A DNA stretch of 6,193 nt, from contig DDSR01000482.1 of assembly GCA_002343455.1 (NCBI GenBank), positions 4,339 to 10,531 of the forward strand, in the 5' to 3' direction. The notes beneath the pieces are model-generated. The model saw only the letters and a list, made by a program, of their open reading frames with translations. It was not told the origin of the DNA and did not search any database. Within the stretch, counting starts at the first letter, position 1; each line of letters opens with the position of its first letter. Of this stretch, positions 1 to 6,130 are shown in pieces. Source of the stretch: Deltaproteobacteria bacterium UBA2385. Its GTDB lineage: Bacteria > Myxococcota_A > UBA796 > UBA2385. A program made the position numbers and the translations under genes.

Positions 1-471
1 AGCCCGGGGCGGCGGCTGCCGCTGCGACGCGCGCTGCCGACCGAGTGGGCCCTGGTGAGCGAGATGAGCGCCCGGATGATGCAAGAGGATCTGGGCGAGG
101 ACCCTCGTCTCCGGAACCTGGAGGGCCACCTGCGGCGGGTGCGTGAGCGCATCGGGCGCGGGGCCATCCTGCTTGGGGAGCAGGACGGCGCGGTCGTCTT
201 CAAGCTGGACCTGGGCAGCCGAGGCCCCGAGGGCGTCCAGGTCGGCGGGACCTGGGTGCCTCCCGCCGCGAGAGGGCGAGGCGTCGCGACCGCGGGCATG
301 AGGGCCGCCGGAGACCTGCTGGTCCCGCGGCATGGCTGGGTCAGCCTGCACCTGAACGAGGCCAACGCCCCGGCGATGGGGGCCTACCTGCGGGCGGGCT
401 TCGAGCAGGGGGCCCCGTTTCGCCTGGCCATTCGTGCCGAAGCGGGCAATCCCGAGTCCCCTGCGGCGTAG
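1..471 (+). CDS. GNAT-family N-acetyltransferase (DUF4081-associated type), 5' partial
   Basis: The frame is open from the first base to TAG at 469-471, giving 156 visible residues, so the start lies outside the window. The GTG at 55 is only an internal candidate. The visible part is the C-terminal catalytic half of a GNAT enzyme, which would move an acetyl group from acetyl-CoA to an amine. It contains a VVFKLDLG strand, the acetyl-CoA pyrophosphate-binding motif A (VPPAARGRGVA, with RGRGVA at bases 271-288), then VSLHLNEANAPAMGAYLRAGF, the usual GNAT Asn/Tyr end motif. The combination of VVFK, V-G-WVPP-RGRG and L-N-NAPA-Y-GF is what I recall from the actinobacterial DUF4081-GNAT proteins, in which a DUF4081 domain precedes the GNAT domain. 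That N-terminal domain would lie upstream. The substrate cannot be told. It is the first visible gene of the operon, 8 bp before the next gene. Confidence 0.85.
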   Translation, partial: SPGRRLPLRRALPTEWALVSEMSARMMQEDLGEDPRLRNLEGHLRRVRERIGRGAILLGEQDGAVVFKLDLGSRGPEGVQVGGTWVPPAARGRGVATAGMRAAGDLLVPRHGWVSLHLNEANAPAMGAYLRAGFEQGAPFRLAIRAEAGNPESPAA

Positions 472-477
472 AGAGGG
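471..477 (+). promoter_or_regulatory. Shine-Dalgarno-like GAGAGGG before the 480 start
   Basis: A purine run GAGAGGG begins at the last base of the upstream TAG stop and ends two bases before ATG at 480. The spacing is short for an ideal ribosome binding site. It is nevertheless the only purine-rich stretch near this start and supports coupled translation from the GNAT gene. Confidence 0.4.
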
Positions 478-479
478 CC

Positions 480-1604
480 ATGTCGGACACCCCTCTCCCC
501 GTCGCCGAGCTGATGCTGCTGGCCTTCGGCCTCTCGGTGGCGGCCTGGCGCTGGTGGCACCGCGCGGAGCTCCCCGCGCGCCGGCCCCTCGCCGCGACGC
601 TCTTCGAGGAGCCTCCTCCCCCTGCTCCCGACCTGCCCCGACCGGCCGAGCTGCCGCCCGCCGAGCTCCTGATGCGCTGGAGCCCGGGCTTCAGCGAGCC
701 GCTGCTGCACGAGCTGGCCACGGCGCTGTCCCGGGCCGCCCGCCAGGCGCCCGAGGCGGTCCGACCGGCGGTCCTGGAGGGCGCCGCCGAGGCCATCCTC
801 GCGGAACGCCGGGCCAGCGAGCGCCAGCGCCGCGAGCGTCCCGAGGAGACCCTGGCGGGACCGAGCCGGCTGGTCGGCGTCTCGGTCGAAGAGGACTGGA
901 CCGTGGCCGAGGTGGAGCGGTGGGGGCTGATCCGCACCAGTCCGCCGCTCCTCCTCCACGAGCGCCTGCGCCTGCGCCGGGAGACGGGCGCCCGGCCCCT
1001 GCCCATGGCCGAGGCGATCGCCCGCCTGGGACGCGCCCTGGCCCAGAACGAGCCCCTCGCGGGGCCCGAGGATCTGGGCGGCTGGCAGCTCGCCGCGCTG
1101 GTCGAGAGCGAGCACCTGGAGCCGACGCCCCAGGTGCTGCGACGCCTCGCTCCCTCCCTGCCGGCCGAGATGTCCGAGCCGCAGGAGGACCGCCTCGCCC
1201 TGCTCCCGCTGTCCGCGCCCGCGCAGCTGACCGGCCGGGTCCGAGACCTCGCCCCCCGCTCGCTGGCGGCGCGCTCGCCCGGCGCCGACCTCGCGCCGCT
1301 GGTGGGCCTGGTCTCTGCCCCGATGCGGGAGCTGCACCTCTTCTGGCAGGCGCTGGCCCGACCGGACACCCCTGCCGCCCCGCTGGGCGCCGCCCCGCTG
1401 GGCGCCGCCCCGCTGGGCGCCGTGCGCCTCGTCGACGCGCTCGAGGACGCCTGCTTCTGCCTGGCGCGGCTGGAGCTGGACCTCGGCGAGGGCCCGACCG
1501 GCCACCGGGAGCGCTGGACGCTCGGCCAGCGCTTGCAGGACCCGCAGGGTCCGTGGATGCTTCTCGACATCTCGGGCGCCCCGGTGCCCGGCCATTCCCA
1601 TTAA
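480..1604 (+). CDS. Membrane-anchored protein, likely cysteine-free relative of the TIM44-like protein at 2216
   Basis: I do not recognise a named family. Residues 9-26 form one hydrophobic segment followed by RWWHR, which suggests a single N-terminal anchor with the rest in the cytoplasm. A Pro-rich linker (about 43-62) follows. The soluble part runs parallel to the 515-residue protein two genes downstream. GFSEPLL (70-76) matches NFSEPLF there. SRLVGVSV (129-136) matches TTLVGLRR. HERLRLRRETG (160-170) sits where KERWTFGRQLG does, and GGWQLAAL (200-207) where SQWEVETF does. At the C-terminus, RERWTLGQRL (343-352) and then ISGAPV (364-369) fall where that protein has SEYWTFIRRI and SCGAPL. 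The zinc-ribbon cysteines are absent; only Cys325 and Cys327 occur. This is by eye, so homology is an inference. Three copies of AAPLG interrupt residues 299-313. ATG 480 is the first start after the upstream stop. Confidence 0.8.
   Translation: MSDTPLPVAELMLLAFGLSVAAWRWWHRAELPARRPLAATLFEEPPPPAPDLPRPAELPPAELLMRWSPGFSEPLLHELATALSRAARQAPEAVRPAVLEGAAEAILAERRASERQRRERPEETLAGPSRLVGVSVEEDWTVAEVERWGLIRTSPPLLLHERLRLRRETGARPLPMAEAIARLGRALAQNEPLAGPEDLGGWQLAALVESEHLEPTPQVLRRLAPSLPAEMSEPQEDRLALLPLSAPAQLTGRVRDLAPRSLAARSPGADLAPLVGLVSAPMRELHLFWQALARPDTPAAPLGAAPLGAAPLGAVRLVDALEDACFCLARLELDLGEGPTGHRERWTLGQRLQDPQGPWMLLDISGAPVPGHSH
1374..1418 (+). repeat. Perfect 3 x 15-bp tandem repeat inside the gene at 480-1604
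   Basis: The unit GCCGCCCCGCTGGGC occurs three times in a row without mismatch at 1374-1388, 1389-1403 and 1404-1418, followed by a 4-base partial copy (1419-1422). Because the unit is a multiple of three, it adds the pentapeptide AAPLG three times in frame. Perfect identity suggests recent slippage expansion and possible length variation between strains. Confidence 0.97.
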
Positions 1605-1614
1605 GCAGGCGACG

Positions 1615-2238
1615 ATGCTGCACACCGACTCCCGCTTCGCCCAGGCCGTCGAGGCCGCCGTGACCCGCCTCGAAGCGTGCACCGACGCCGAGATCGTCGT
1701 GGTGGCCGCGCCCCGCTCCGCCAGCGGGCTCGACGTGGCCGTGCTCTTCGGGGCGGGCCTCGCCTGGCTGGCCCTGCTGGCCATGCTCTGGAGCCCCTGG
1801 GCCTTCCACCCCGCCTGGATCCCCATCGAGCTCGCCCTGGTCGGCGCCTTCGGGGCCTGGGTCGCGCACCGACGCCCTGGGCTGCTGCGCCGGCTGATCT
1901 CCTCGCGCCGCCTCCGCGCCCAGGTCGACCACGCCGCCGACGCCGCCTTCCACCAGGAGGTCGTGCACGGCACCCGGGGCCGCACCGGGCTGCTGATCTA
2001 CTTCTCGGCCCTCGAGCAGCGGGTCGCCCTGCGCCCCGACCTGGGCCTGGACGCCCGGGTGCCGGCCGGGGACTGGAACGCCATCCGCTGGGGAGCCGCC
2101 AAGGACCCGCGCTTCTGCAACCGGCTGGAGGACTTCCTCGCCGGCCTGGACGCCGTCGGCGCTGTGCTCGCCCGCCGGGTCCCCCACCTCGAAGACAACC
2201 CCAACGAGATCGCGAATGCTCCCCGCATCCGTTCGTGA
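1615..2238 (+). CDS. TPM-domain membrane protein (COG3762-like)
   Basis: The 207-residue protein has the layout of bacterial TPM-domain (TPM_phosphatase, Psb32/YgcG-like) membrane proteins of the COG3762 type. An N-terminal helix and strand (AVTRLEACTDAEIVVVAAPRS, cut here to AEIVVVAAPRS, residues 25-35) comes first. A two-helix hydrophobic hairpin follows (about 40-60 and 66-85), then a basic stretch RRPGLLRRLISSRRLR, and then the second half of the fold. That half holds FHQEVVHGTRGRTGLLIYFS (112-131) and LEQRVALRPDLGLDARVP, which corresponds to the TGVLIFVSLAER-type core of the family. The conserved-looking end DNPNEIANAPR (194-204) closes the protein. No signal peptide is seen. Biochemical function of this subgroup is not established; related TPM domains have been linked to membrane-protein and photosystem maintenance and to weak phosphatase activity. 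ATG 1615 lies 10 bp after the preceding stop with GCAGG just upstream. The 3' end overlaps the next gene by 23 bp, so translation is probably coupled. Confidence 0.87.
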   Translation: MLHTDSRFAQAVEAAVTRLEACTDAEIVVVAAPRSASGLDVAVLFGAGLAWLALLAMLWSPWAFHPAWIPIELALVGAFGAWVAHRRPGLLRRLISSRRLRAQVDHAADAAFHQEVVHGTRGRTGLLIYFSALEQRVALRPDLGLDARVPAGDWNAIRWGAAKDPRFCNRLEDFLAGLDAVGAVLARRVPHLEDNPNEIANAPRIRS

Positions 2239-3763
2239 ACGCCTGATCCGGCTCCTGCCGGCCCTGATCGTCCTGCTCCCCCTGCTGCTGGTCGCGGGCG
2301 AGGCCTGGGCGCGGGTCGGCGGCGGCCAGGGCTACTCCGGCGGAGGGGGCGGCTCCCGCGGCGGAGGCGGCTACAGCGGCGGCGGAGGGGGCGGCGACGG
2401 CGGCGCCATCATCGAGCTGCTGATCTGGCTGTGCATCAAGCACCCGGCCATCGGCATCCCGATCACGCTCTTCGTGATCGGCGTGGTGATCTACACCAAG
2501 ATGCAGAGCTCCGACGGCGGCTTCGTGAGCCACCAGCCGCAGCGCTCGCAGGCGAAGGTCCGCCCGGCTCGGGCCCCGGTCGGCGGCGCGATGGACCCGG
2601 CCGCCGTGGTGGCCGAGGACCCCAACTTCAGCGAGCCCCTCTTCATCGACTTCGTGCAGCTGGTCTACGCCCGCGCCCAGCGCGCCCGGGGCGACGGTCA
2701 GCTCGAGCCGCTCCGCCCCCTGATGACCGAGGCGGCCATCGCCTCGCTCTCCAGCCAGCGCGGCAACCTCAGCGAGGTGCGGGACGTCATCTTCGGCAGC
2801 ACCACCCTGGTCGGCCTGCGCCGCACCGGCGGCCGGCTGCACCTGCTGGTGGAGCTGGAGACGAACCTCAGCGAGGTGCGCGCGGGCTCCGAAGCGCAGC
2901 TCCTCCGTAAGGAGCGCTGGACCTTCGGTCGCCAGCTCGGCCAGCTCTCGCCGGGGCCCGAGCGCATGCGCAGCCTGGGCTGCCCCAGCTGCGGCTCGAC
3001 CCTGGAGCTGACCACCGATGGCCTCTGCCCGAACTGCTCGACCGTGCGCACCGGCGGCGCCAGCCAGTGGGAGGTCGAGACCTTCCAGGTCCTGCACTCG
3101 CAGGCGCTGAGCGCGCCCCAGCTCCAGCTCGGCGGAGGGATGGAGGCCGGCACGCGGCTGGCGACCCGCACCGCGCCGGATCTGGGCGTGCAGGCCCGGG
3201 CGCTGACCACCCGCCACCCCGCCTTCGAGTGGGCCAGCTTCAACACCACCGTCGAGAGCATCTTCCTGAAGCTGCAAGAGGCCTGGTCCACCCAGCGCTG
3301 GGAGCTGGCGCGGCCCTACGAGACCGACGCCCTCTTCCAGACCCACCGCTTCTGGATGGAGCGCTACCGCCGCTTCGGCCTGGTCAACCGGGTCGAGCAG
3401 GTCTCGGTGCGGCGCATCGAGCTGGCGCGAATCGGCGTCGACGCCTTCTACGAGAGCGTCACGGTGCGGGTCTTCGCCTCGATGCTGGATTGGACCGAGC
3501 AGGGCGCCGGCAAGAAGCTGGTGGCCGGCAGCACCACCGAGAAGCGGGTGATGAGCGAGTACTGGACCTTCATCCGCCGCATCGGCGGGAAAGCGAAGCC
3601 CGACGGCAGCGGCTGGGACGCCGAGCACTGCCCGAGCTGCGGCGCGCCCTTGGACCGGGTGAGCCAATCCGGCGTTTGCGGTTATTGCGAGGCGACGATC
3701 ACGACCGGCGACTTCGACTGGGTGCTGACCCGAATCGAGCAGGACGAGGCGTACAGAGGCTAG
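2216..3763 (+). CDS. TIM44-like, double zinc-ribbon membrane protein (zinc-ribbon domain-containing transport protein)
   Basis: The N-terminus is a Sec signal sequence: RERLIR, a hydrophobic core at about 12-27 and an AWA cleavage-like site at 30-32. A Gly/Ser-rich stretch (35-63) and a transmembrane segment (about 66-93) follow. The basic region after it (95-119) suggests the C-terminal domains face the cytoplasm. Two similar units follow. Unit 1 has a TIM44-like region from NFSEPLF (137-143) to KERWTFGRQ (232-240), then a four-Cys zinc ribbon, CPSCG...LCPNC (Cys256, 259, 271, 274). Unit 2 has a TIM44-like region from FEWASFNTT to SEYWTFIRRI (447-456), then CPSCGAP...VCGYC (Cys472, 475, 488, 491). 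The tail DFDWVLTRIEQ resembles the post-ribbon segment SQWEVETF of unit 1. TIM44-like domains take their name from the mitochondrial import subunit, but the bacterial role is unknown. ATG 2216 is chosen because the signal peptide starts there. Confidence 0.88.
   Translation: MLPASVRERLIRLLPALIVLLPLLLVAGEAWARVGGGQGYSGGGGGSRGGGGYSGGGGGGDGGAIIELLIWLCIKHPAIGIPITLFVIGVVIYTKMQSSDGGFVSHQPQRSQAKVRPARAPVGGAMDPAAVVAEDPNFSEPLFIDFVQLVYARAQRARGDGQLEPLRPLMTEAAIASLSSQRGNLSEVRDVIFGSTTLVGLRRTGGRLHLLVELETNLSEVRAGSEAQLLRKERWTFGRQLGQLSPGPERMRSLGCPSCGSTLELTTDGLCPNCSTVRTGGASQWEVETFQVLHSQALSAPQLQLGGGMEAGTRLATRTAPDLGVQARALTTRHPAFEWASFNTTVESIFLKLQEAWSTQRWELARPYETDALFQTHRFWMERYRRFGLVNRVEQVSVRRIELARIGVDAFYESVTVRVFASMLDWTEQGAGKKLVAGSTTEKRVMSEYWTFIRRIGGKAKPDGSGWDAEHCPSCGAPLDRVSQSGVCGYCEATITTGDFDWVLTRIEQDEAYRG
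2318..2404 (+). other. Gly/Ser-rich low-complexity linker segment in the TIM44-like gene
   Basis: About 29 residues, mostly Gly with Ser, Tyr and Arg, lie between the signal peptide and the transmembrane segment. The DNA is a run of GGC/GGA codons. Such tracts are common at the C-terminal tails of TPM proteins and at this position in bacterial TIM44-like proteins. With the predicted topology the segment would be on the extracytoplasmic side. Confidence 0.8.
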
Positions 3764-4891
3764 ATGAGCTCCCAACGACGACCCGGCGCCCACGAGGCGC
3801 GCGCTGTTCGAGAACACGGCGACCCCCTGCTCTCCAAGATCCTGGCCGAGGCCCTGGCCCAGACCGGGACCGAAGCCCGCGCCACCCACGGCTGGCACAG
3901 CTACCCCGCGGGCCTGCACCCCGACGCCGCCGCGGTCATGCTCGACGCCTTCGACGGCCCCGTGCACGACCCCTTCTGCGGCGGCGGGACGGTCCTGGTC
4001 GAGGCCCGCCTCGCCGGCCGGGACTGCAGCGGCACCGACCTCTCGCCGATCGCCACCCTGGTCAGCCACGCGCGCACCGCCGCCGCCGAGCACGCCGTGG
4101 CGATGCGGGCGATGTCCCGGCACCTGGCCGAGGCCGCCCGCCGCCGGGTCGACGTCGAGGTGCCCGAGCTCTGCGTGCGCTGGTACGAGCCCCACGTCGC
4201 CCAGGAGCTCGGTCGCTTGCGCGACGGCATCAAGGCCGTCGAGCCCGGGCCGGTCCAGGACCTGCTGCGCGCCCTGCTCTCCAGCATCATCGTCAAGTCC
4301 AGCTTCCGCGAGAGCGACACCCGCAACACCCGCACCCCGCACCACCGGCCTCCCGGCACCACGGCGATCCTCTTCCACAAGAAGGCCCGCGAGCTGGCCC
4401 GCCTGCTCGAAGCGATGCCCCCGGGACCCGCGCCGCGCATCCGCCTCGCCGACGCGCGCAAGGTCGGGCCTCCTCCGGGCACCCGCCTCGTCCTCACCAG
4501 CCCGCCCTACCCCGGGGTCTACGACTACCTGCCGATGCAGCAGCTCCGCTACGCCTGGCTGGAGATCGACCCCAGCCCCCTGATGGGCGGCGAGCTGGGC
4601 AGCCGGCGGGAGTTCCGCAGCAAGGGCCGCACCGAGGCCCTCCAGCACTGGCGCGAGGACAACGCCCGCTGGATCGCCACCCAGGCCCAGGGCCTCAGCG
4701 CCGACGGCTGGATGGCCATCGTGGTCGGCGACGGGCTGGTCGGGGATCGGCTGGTCGACGCGCTGCAGCCGACCGTCGTCGCCATGCAGGAGGCCGGCCT
4801 GCAGATCGTCGCCCGCGCCAGCGCCGACCGCCCCGACCACGCCCGCGAGGCCCTGCGCATCGAGCACCTCGTCCTGGCGCACAAGCCCTGA
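3764..4891 (+). CDS. Orphan amino-group DNA methyltransferase (N6-adenine/N4-cytosine type)
   Basis: This 375-residue protein is an S-adenosylmethionine-dependent methyltransferase. HSYPAGLHP (45-53) is the lead-in typical of this DNA-methylase group. Motif I, DPFCGGGTVLVEA (69-81), binds the cofactor, and the acidic TDLSPIA (91-97) ends the next strand. Motif IV, TSPPYPGVYDY (245-255), carries the SPPY catalytic loop of enzymes methylating exocyclic amino groups. SFRESDTRNTR (180-190) and ELGSRREF (277-284) are other family-like stretches. WMAIVVGDGLVG (316-327) is a late strand. Motif I precedes motif IV. No separate target-recognition domain is obvious and no restriction endonuclease gene is next to it, so it is an orphan enzyme here. 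SPPY is common in N4-cytosine enzymes, but the target base is not certain; an RNA substrate is less likely. ATG 3764 directly follows the TAG of the TIM44-like gene, with AGAGG upstream, so coupled translation is expected. Confidence 0.85.
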   Translation: MSSQRRPGAHEARAVREHGDPLLSKILAEALAQTGTEARATHGWHSYPAGLHPDAAAVMLDAFDGPVHDPFCGGGTVLVEARLAGRDCSGTDLSPIATLVSHARTAAAEHAVAMRAMSRHLAEAARRRVDVEVPELCVRWYEPHVAQELGRLRDGIKAVEPGPVQDLLRALLSSIIVKSSFRESDTRNTRTPHHRPPGTTAILFHKKARELARLLEAMPPGPAPRIRLADARKVGPPPGTRLVLTSPPYPGVYDYLPMQQLRYAWLEIDPSPLMGGELGSRREFRSKGRTEALQHWREDNARWIATQAQGLSADGWMAIVVGDGLVGDRLVDALQPTVVAMQEAGLQIVARASADRPDHAREALRIEHLVLAHKP

Positions 4892-4899
4892 GCCTCAGG
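4887..4899. repeat. 13-bp palindrome spanning both convergent stop codons
   Basis: CCTGAG (4887-4892) and its exact reverse complement CTCAGG (4894-4899) flank one C. The palindrome contains TGA 4889-4891 of the plus-strand methyltransferase gene and the TGA (4897-4895) of the minus-strand gene. As RNA it could form a 5-bp stem with a GCC loop. There is no U tract, so a role as a two-way terminator is only a guess. Confidence 0.5.
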
Positions 4900-5584
4900 C
4901 CGACCGCTCCGCAGAGAGCGCGACCGGCGCTTCGCCCTGGGCCCCCAGCCACCACAGCCGCATCGAGAGCGGGTAGGGCAGCGCAGGCAGCCCCTCGGCC
5001 CAGGCGATGAGCGGCGCTGCCGCTGTCCCGGCCTCTCCCTCGGACCAGGGCAGGAAGGCGCAGAGGTCGCGGGCCGGGGCCAGGGCGATCACCCCCGCCG
5101 TCCCCCGCGAGGAGGCCCCCGCCAGCAGCAGCCGCGAGGCGTCGAGGCCATCGCCCAGGGCCCACCAGGACAAGGTCCCGTCGGTCTCGGGGGCCGGGGT
5201 CAGGGCCCGCAGGTTCTCGATCGCCCGCGCCTGGGCGGCGGCCAGGGAGAGCCCCAAGCGGGGCAGATCGAAGGGGCTGAGCAGGCGCTGGCGCAGCGGC
5301 GCGTCCAGGGCCAGGGCGAGGTGGAGGCCCGCAGCGAGCGGTCGGCTCCACACCCGCGGGTCGGGCTGGGGCAGCAGCCGCGGGACGAGGCGATCGAGGG
5401 CCAGAGGGGTGGAGGACCCGCTCTCGTCGAGCGCGCGGCGCACCTCCTGCGCCCAGGACTCCACCCGCGCCGCGTGCTGCGACGGAGGGGCGAGGCTCAG
5501 CACCCGACCCAGCGAGCCCAGTCCAAGCGAGGCCACGGCCTCCCCTCGACGCAGCTCGAGCCCCTCGCTCGAGGCCGACCGCAC
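4895..5584 (-). CDS. DUF1444 family protein (YtpQ-like)
   Basis: With the GTG at 5584 the product has 229 residues. The C-terminal two thirds fit the DUF1444/YtpQ family as I know it. DRLVPRLLPQPD (64-75) corresponds to the family's central LLPR segment. DLPRLGLS (106-113) leads into AIENLRALTP (121-130), then ALGDGLDASRLLL (142-154), IALAPARDLCAFLP (166-179) and the closing PYPLSMRLWWLG (203-214). The family is a cytoplasmic protein of unknown function. The 5' boundary is doubtful: the frame stays open upstream to a stop at 5699-5701, and bases 5629-5585 encode a plausible family-like helix, LLERALLALQAVGVEV, but no ATG, GTG or TTG occurs there. A CTG at 5629-5627, 7 bases after the lipoprotein gene's stop, is the only near-cognate CTG. 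It probably forms an operon with that lipoprotein gene and ends 3 bp from the convergent methyltransferase gene. Confidence 0.75.
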   Translation of the reverse strand: MRSASSEGLELRRGEAVASLGLGSLGRVLSLAPPSQHAARVESWAQEVRRALDESGSSTPLALDRLVPRLLPQPDPRVWSRPLAAGLHLALALDAPLRQRLLSPFDLPRLGLSLAAAQARAIENLRALTPAPETDGTLSWWALGDGLDASRLLLAGASSRGTAGVIALAPARDLCAFLPWSEGEAGTAAAPLIAWAEGLPALPYPLSMRLWWLGAQGEAPVALSAERSA

Positions 5585-5636
5585 CTCGACGCCAACCGCC
5601 TGAAGGGCGAGGAGGGCGCGCTCGAGCAGCCGCGGC

Positions 5637-6122
5637 TCAGTCGTCGCAGCTCCCGTCGCTGTCGCCGTCTGCGCAGCCCTCGCCCTCGAGCGCGACGCTC
5701 AGCTCGCGCTCCTCGCCCTCCTCCACCATCACGACCACCAGGTCCCCGAAGTAGCTGCCGGCCGCGTAGGGCAGGAACTCGACGGGGAGGGCCGCCTCGT
5801 CCCCGGGCTGGAGGACCACGGGGAGGGAGAGCGTGCCGGGCAGGGTGAAGGCCCGCGAGGTGGTCGAATCCAGGTAGGCCTCGACCACGCGCACCGAGCT
5901 GCCGCCCTCGACCGTCAGGAGGACGGACTTCTCGGCCGGGTCGGCCAGGGGGGAGCGCGCGCCGAAGGTCAGGGCGGTGGCCGGGGTCAGGCGGAGCTTG
6001 CCCTCACCGACCTCGGCGAGCGCTCCGCCTTCGGTCATGGACTCCAGGCCCGGCGATCCACACCCGACGAGGAGCGAGGCCAGGAGAGGCACACGGAGAT
6101 GGCTGAGCGACACGACGACCAT
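5637..6122 (-). CDS. Small lipoprotein with an Ig-like (choice-of-anchor D/DUF1573-like) domain
   Basis: The 161-residue product has a lipoprotein signal peptide. The hydrophobic core VPLLASLLVG is followed by Cys21 in the lipobox LVGC, so it should be lipid-anchored after signal peptidase II cleavage; Gly at +2 does not point to inner-membrane retention. Residues about 43-149 read as one Ig-like beta domain of the ASPM/SPD-2/Hydin or choice-of-anchor D kind: LTPATALTFGA, SVLLTVEGG, LQPGDEAALPVEFLPYAAG, LVVVMVEEGEERELSVALEGEG. The C-terminus CADGDSDGSCDD (150-161) is Asp-rich, like one thrombospondin type 3 (calcium-binding) turn with two flanking Cys that could pair. Role is unknown; surface or periplasmic binding is possible. 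ATG 6122 is chosen for its strong ribosome binding site and because the signal peptide begins there. The gene runs ahead of the DUF1444 gene. Confidence 0.8.
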   Translation of the reverse strand: MVVVSLSHLRVPLLASLLVGCGSPGLESMTEGGALAEVGEGKLRLTPATALTFGARSPLADPAEKSVLLTVEGGSSVRVVEAYLDSTTSRAFTLPGTLSLPVVLQPGDEAALPVEFLPYAAGSYFGDLVVVMVEEGEERELSVALEGEGCADGDSDGSCDD

Positions 6123-6130
6123 GGGAACGT

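Noticed and set aside
55..471. GTG 55 as the true start of the GNAT gene
   Set aside because: The frame stays open to base 1 with sensible residues (ALPTEWALVSEM), and the family carries more N-terminal sequence, so the gene most likely begins outside the window.
384..2187. Several overlapping minus-strand open frames opposite genes 1 to 3
   Set aside because: They overlap each other and the plus-strand genes, and are Arg/Gly/Ser/Pro-rich without domains. The plus-strand frames carry membrane segments, TPM motifs and tight operon spacing.
1601..4882. A 1093-codon open frame on the minus strand opposite genes 3 to 5
   Set aside because: It lies antisense to three genes with clear domain motifs. 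Its translation is Gly/Ala/Leu/Arg repeats without recognisable motifs, as expected from G/C-biased third positions. No ribosome binding site or signal supports it.
3764..4891. Part of a restriction-modification or phage-defence island
   Set aside because: No nuclease, helicase, recombinase, integrase or tRNA-linked attachment site is visible, and base composition matches the neighbours.
3067..5010. A 647-codon plus-strand open frame running through genes 4 and 5
   Set aside because: Its product is very rich in Arg, Pro, Ala and Gly, and it is a shifted frame of the zinc-ribbon and methyltransferase genes, which hold clear motifs.
5007..5848. Plus-strand open frames opposite the DUF1444 and lipoprotein genes
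   Set aside because: The products are Ser/Arg-rich and featureless. The minus strand carries DUF1444 motifs, a lipobox and a strong ribosome binding site.
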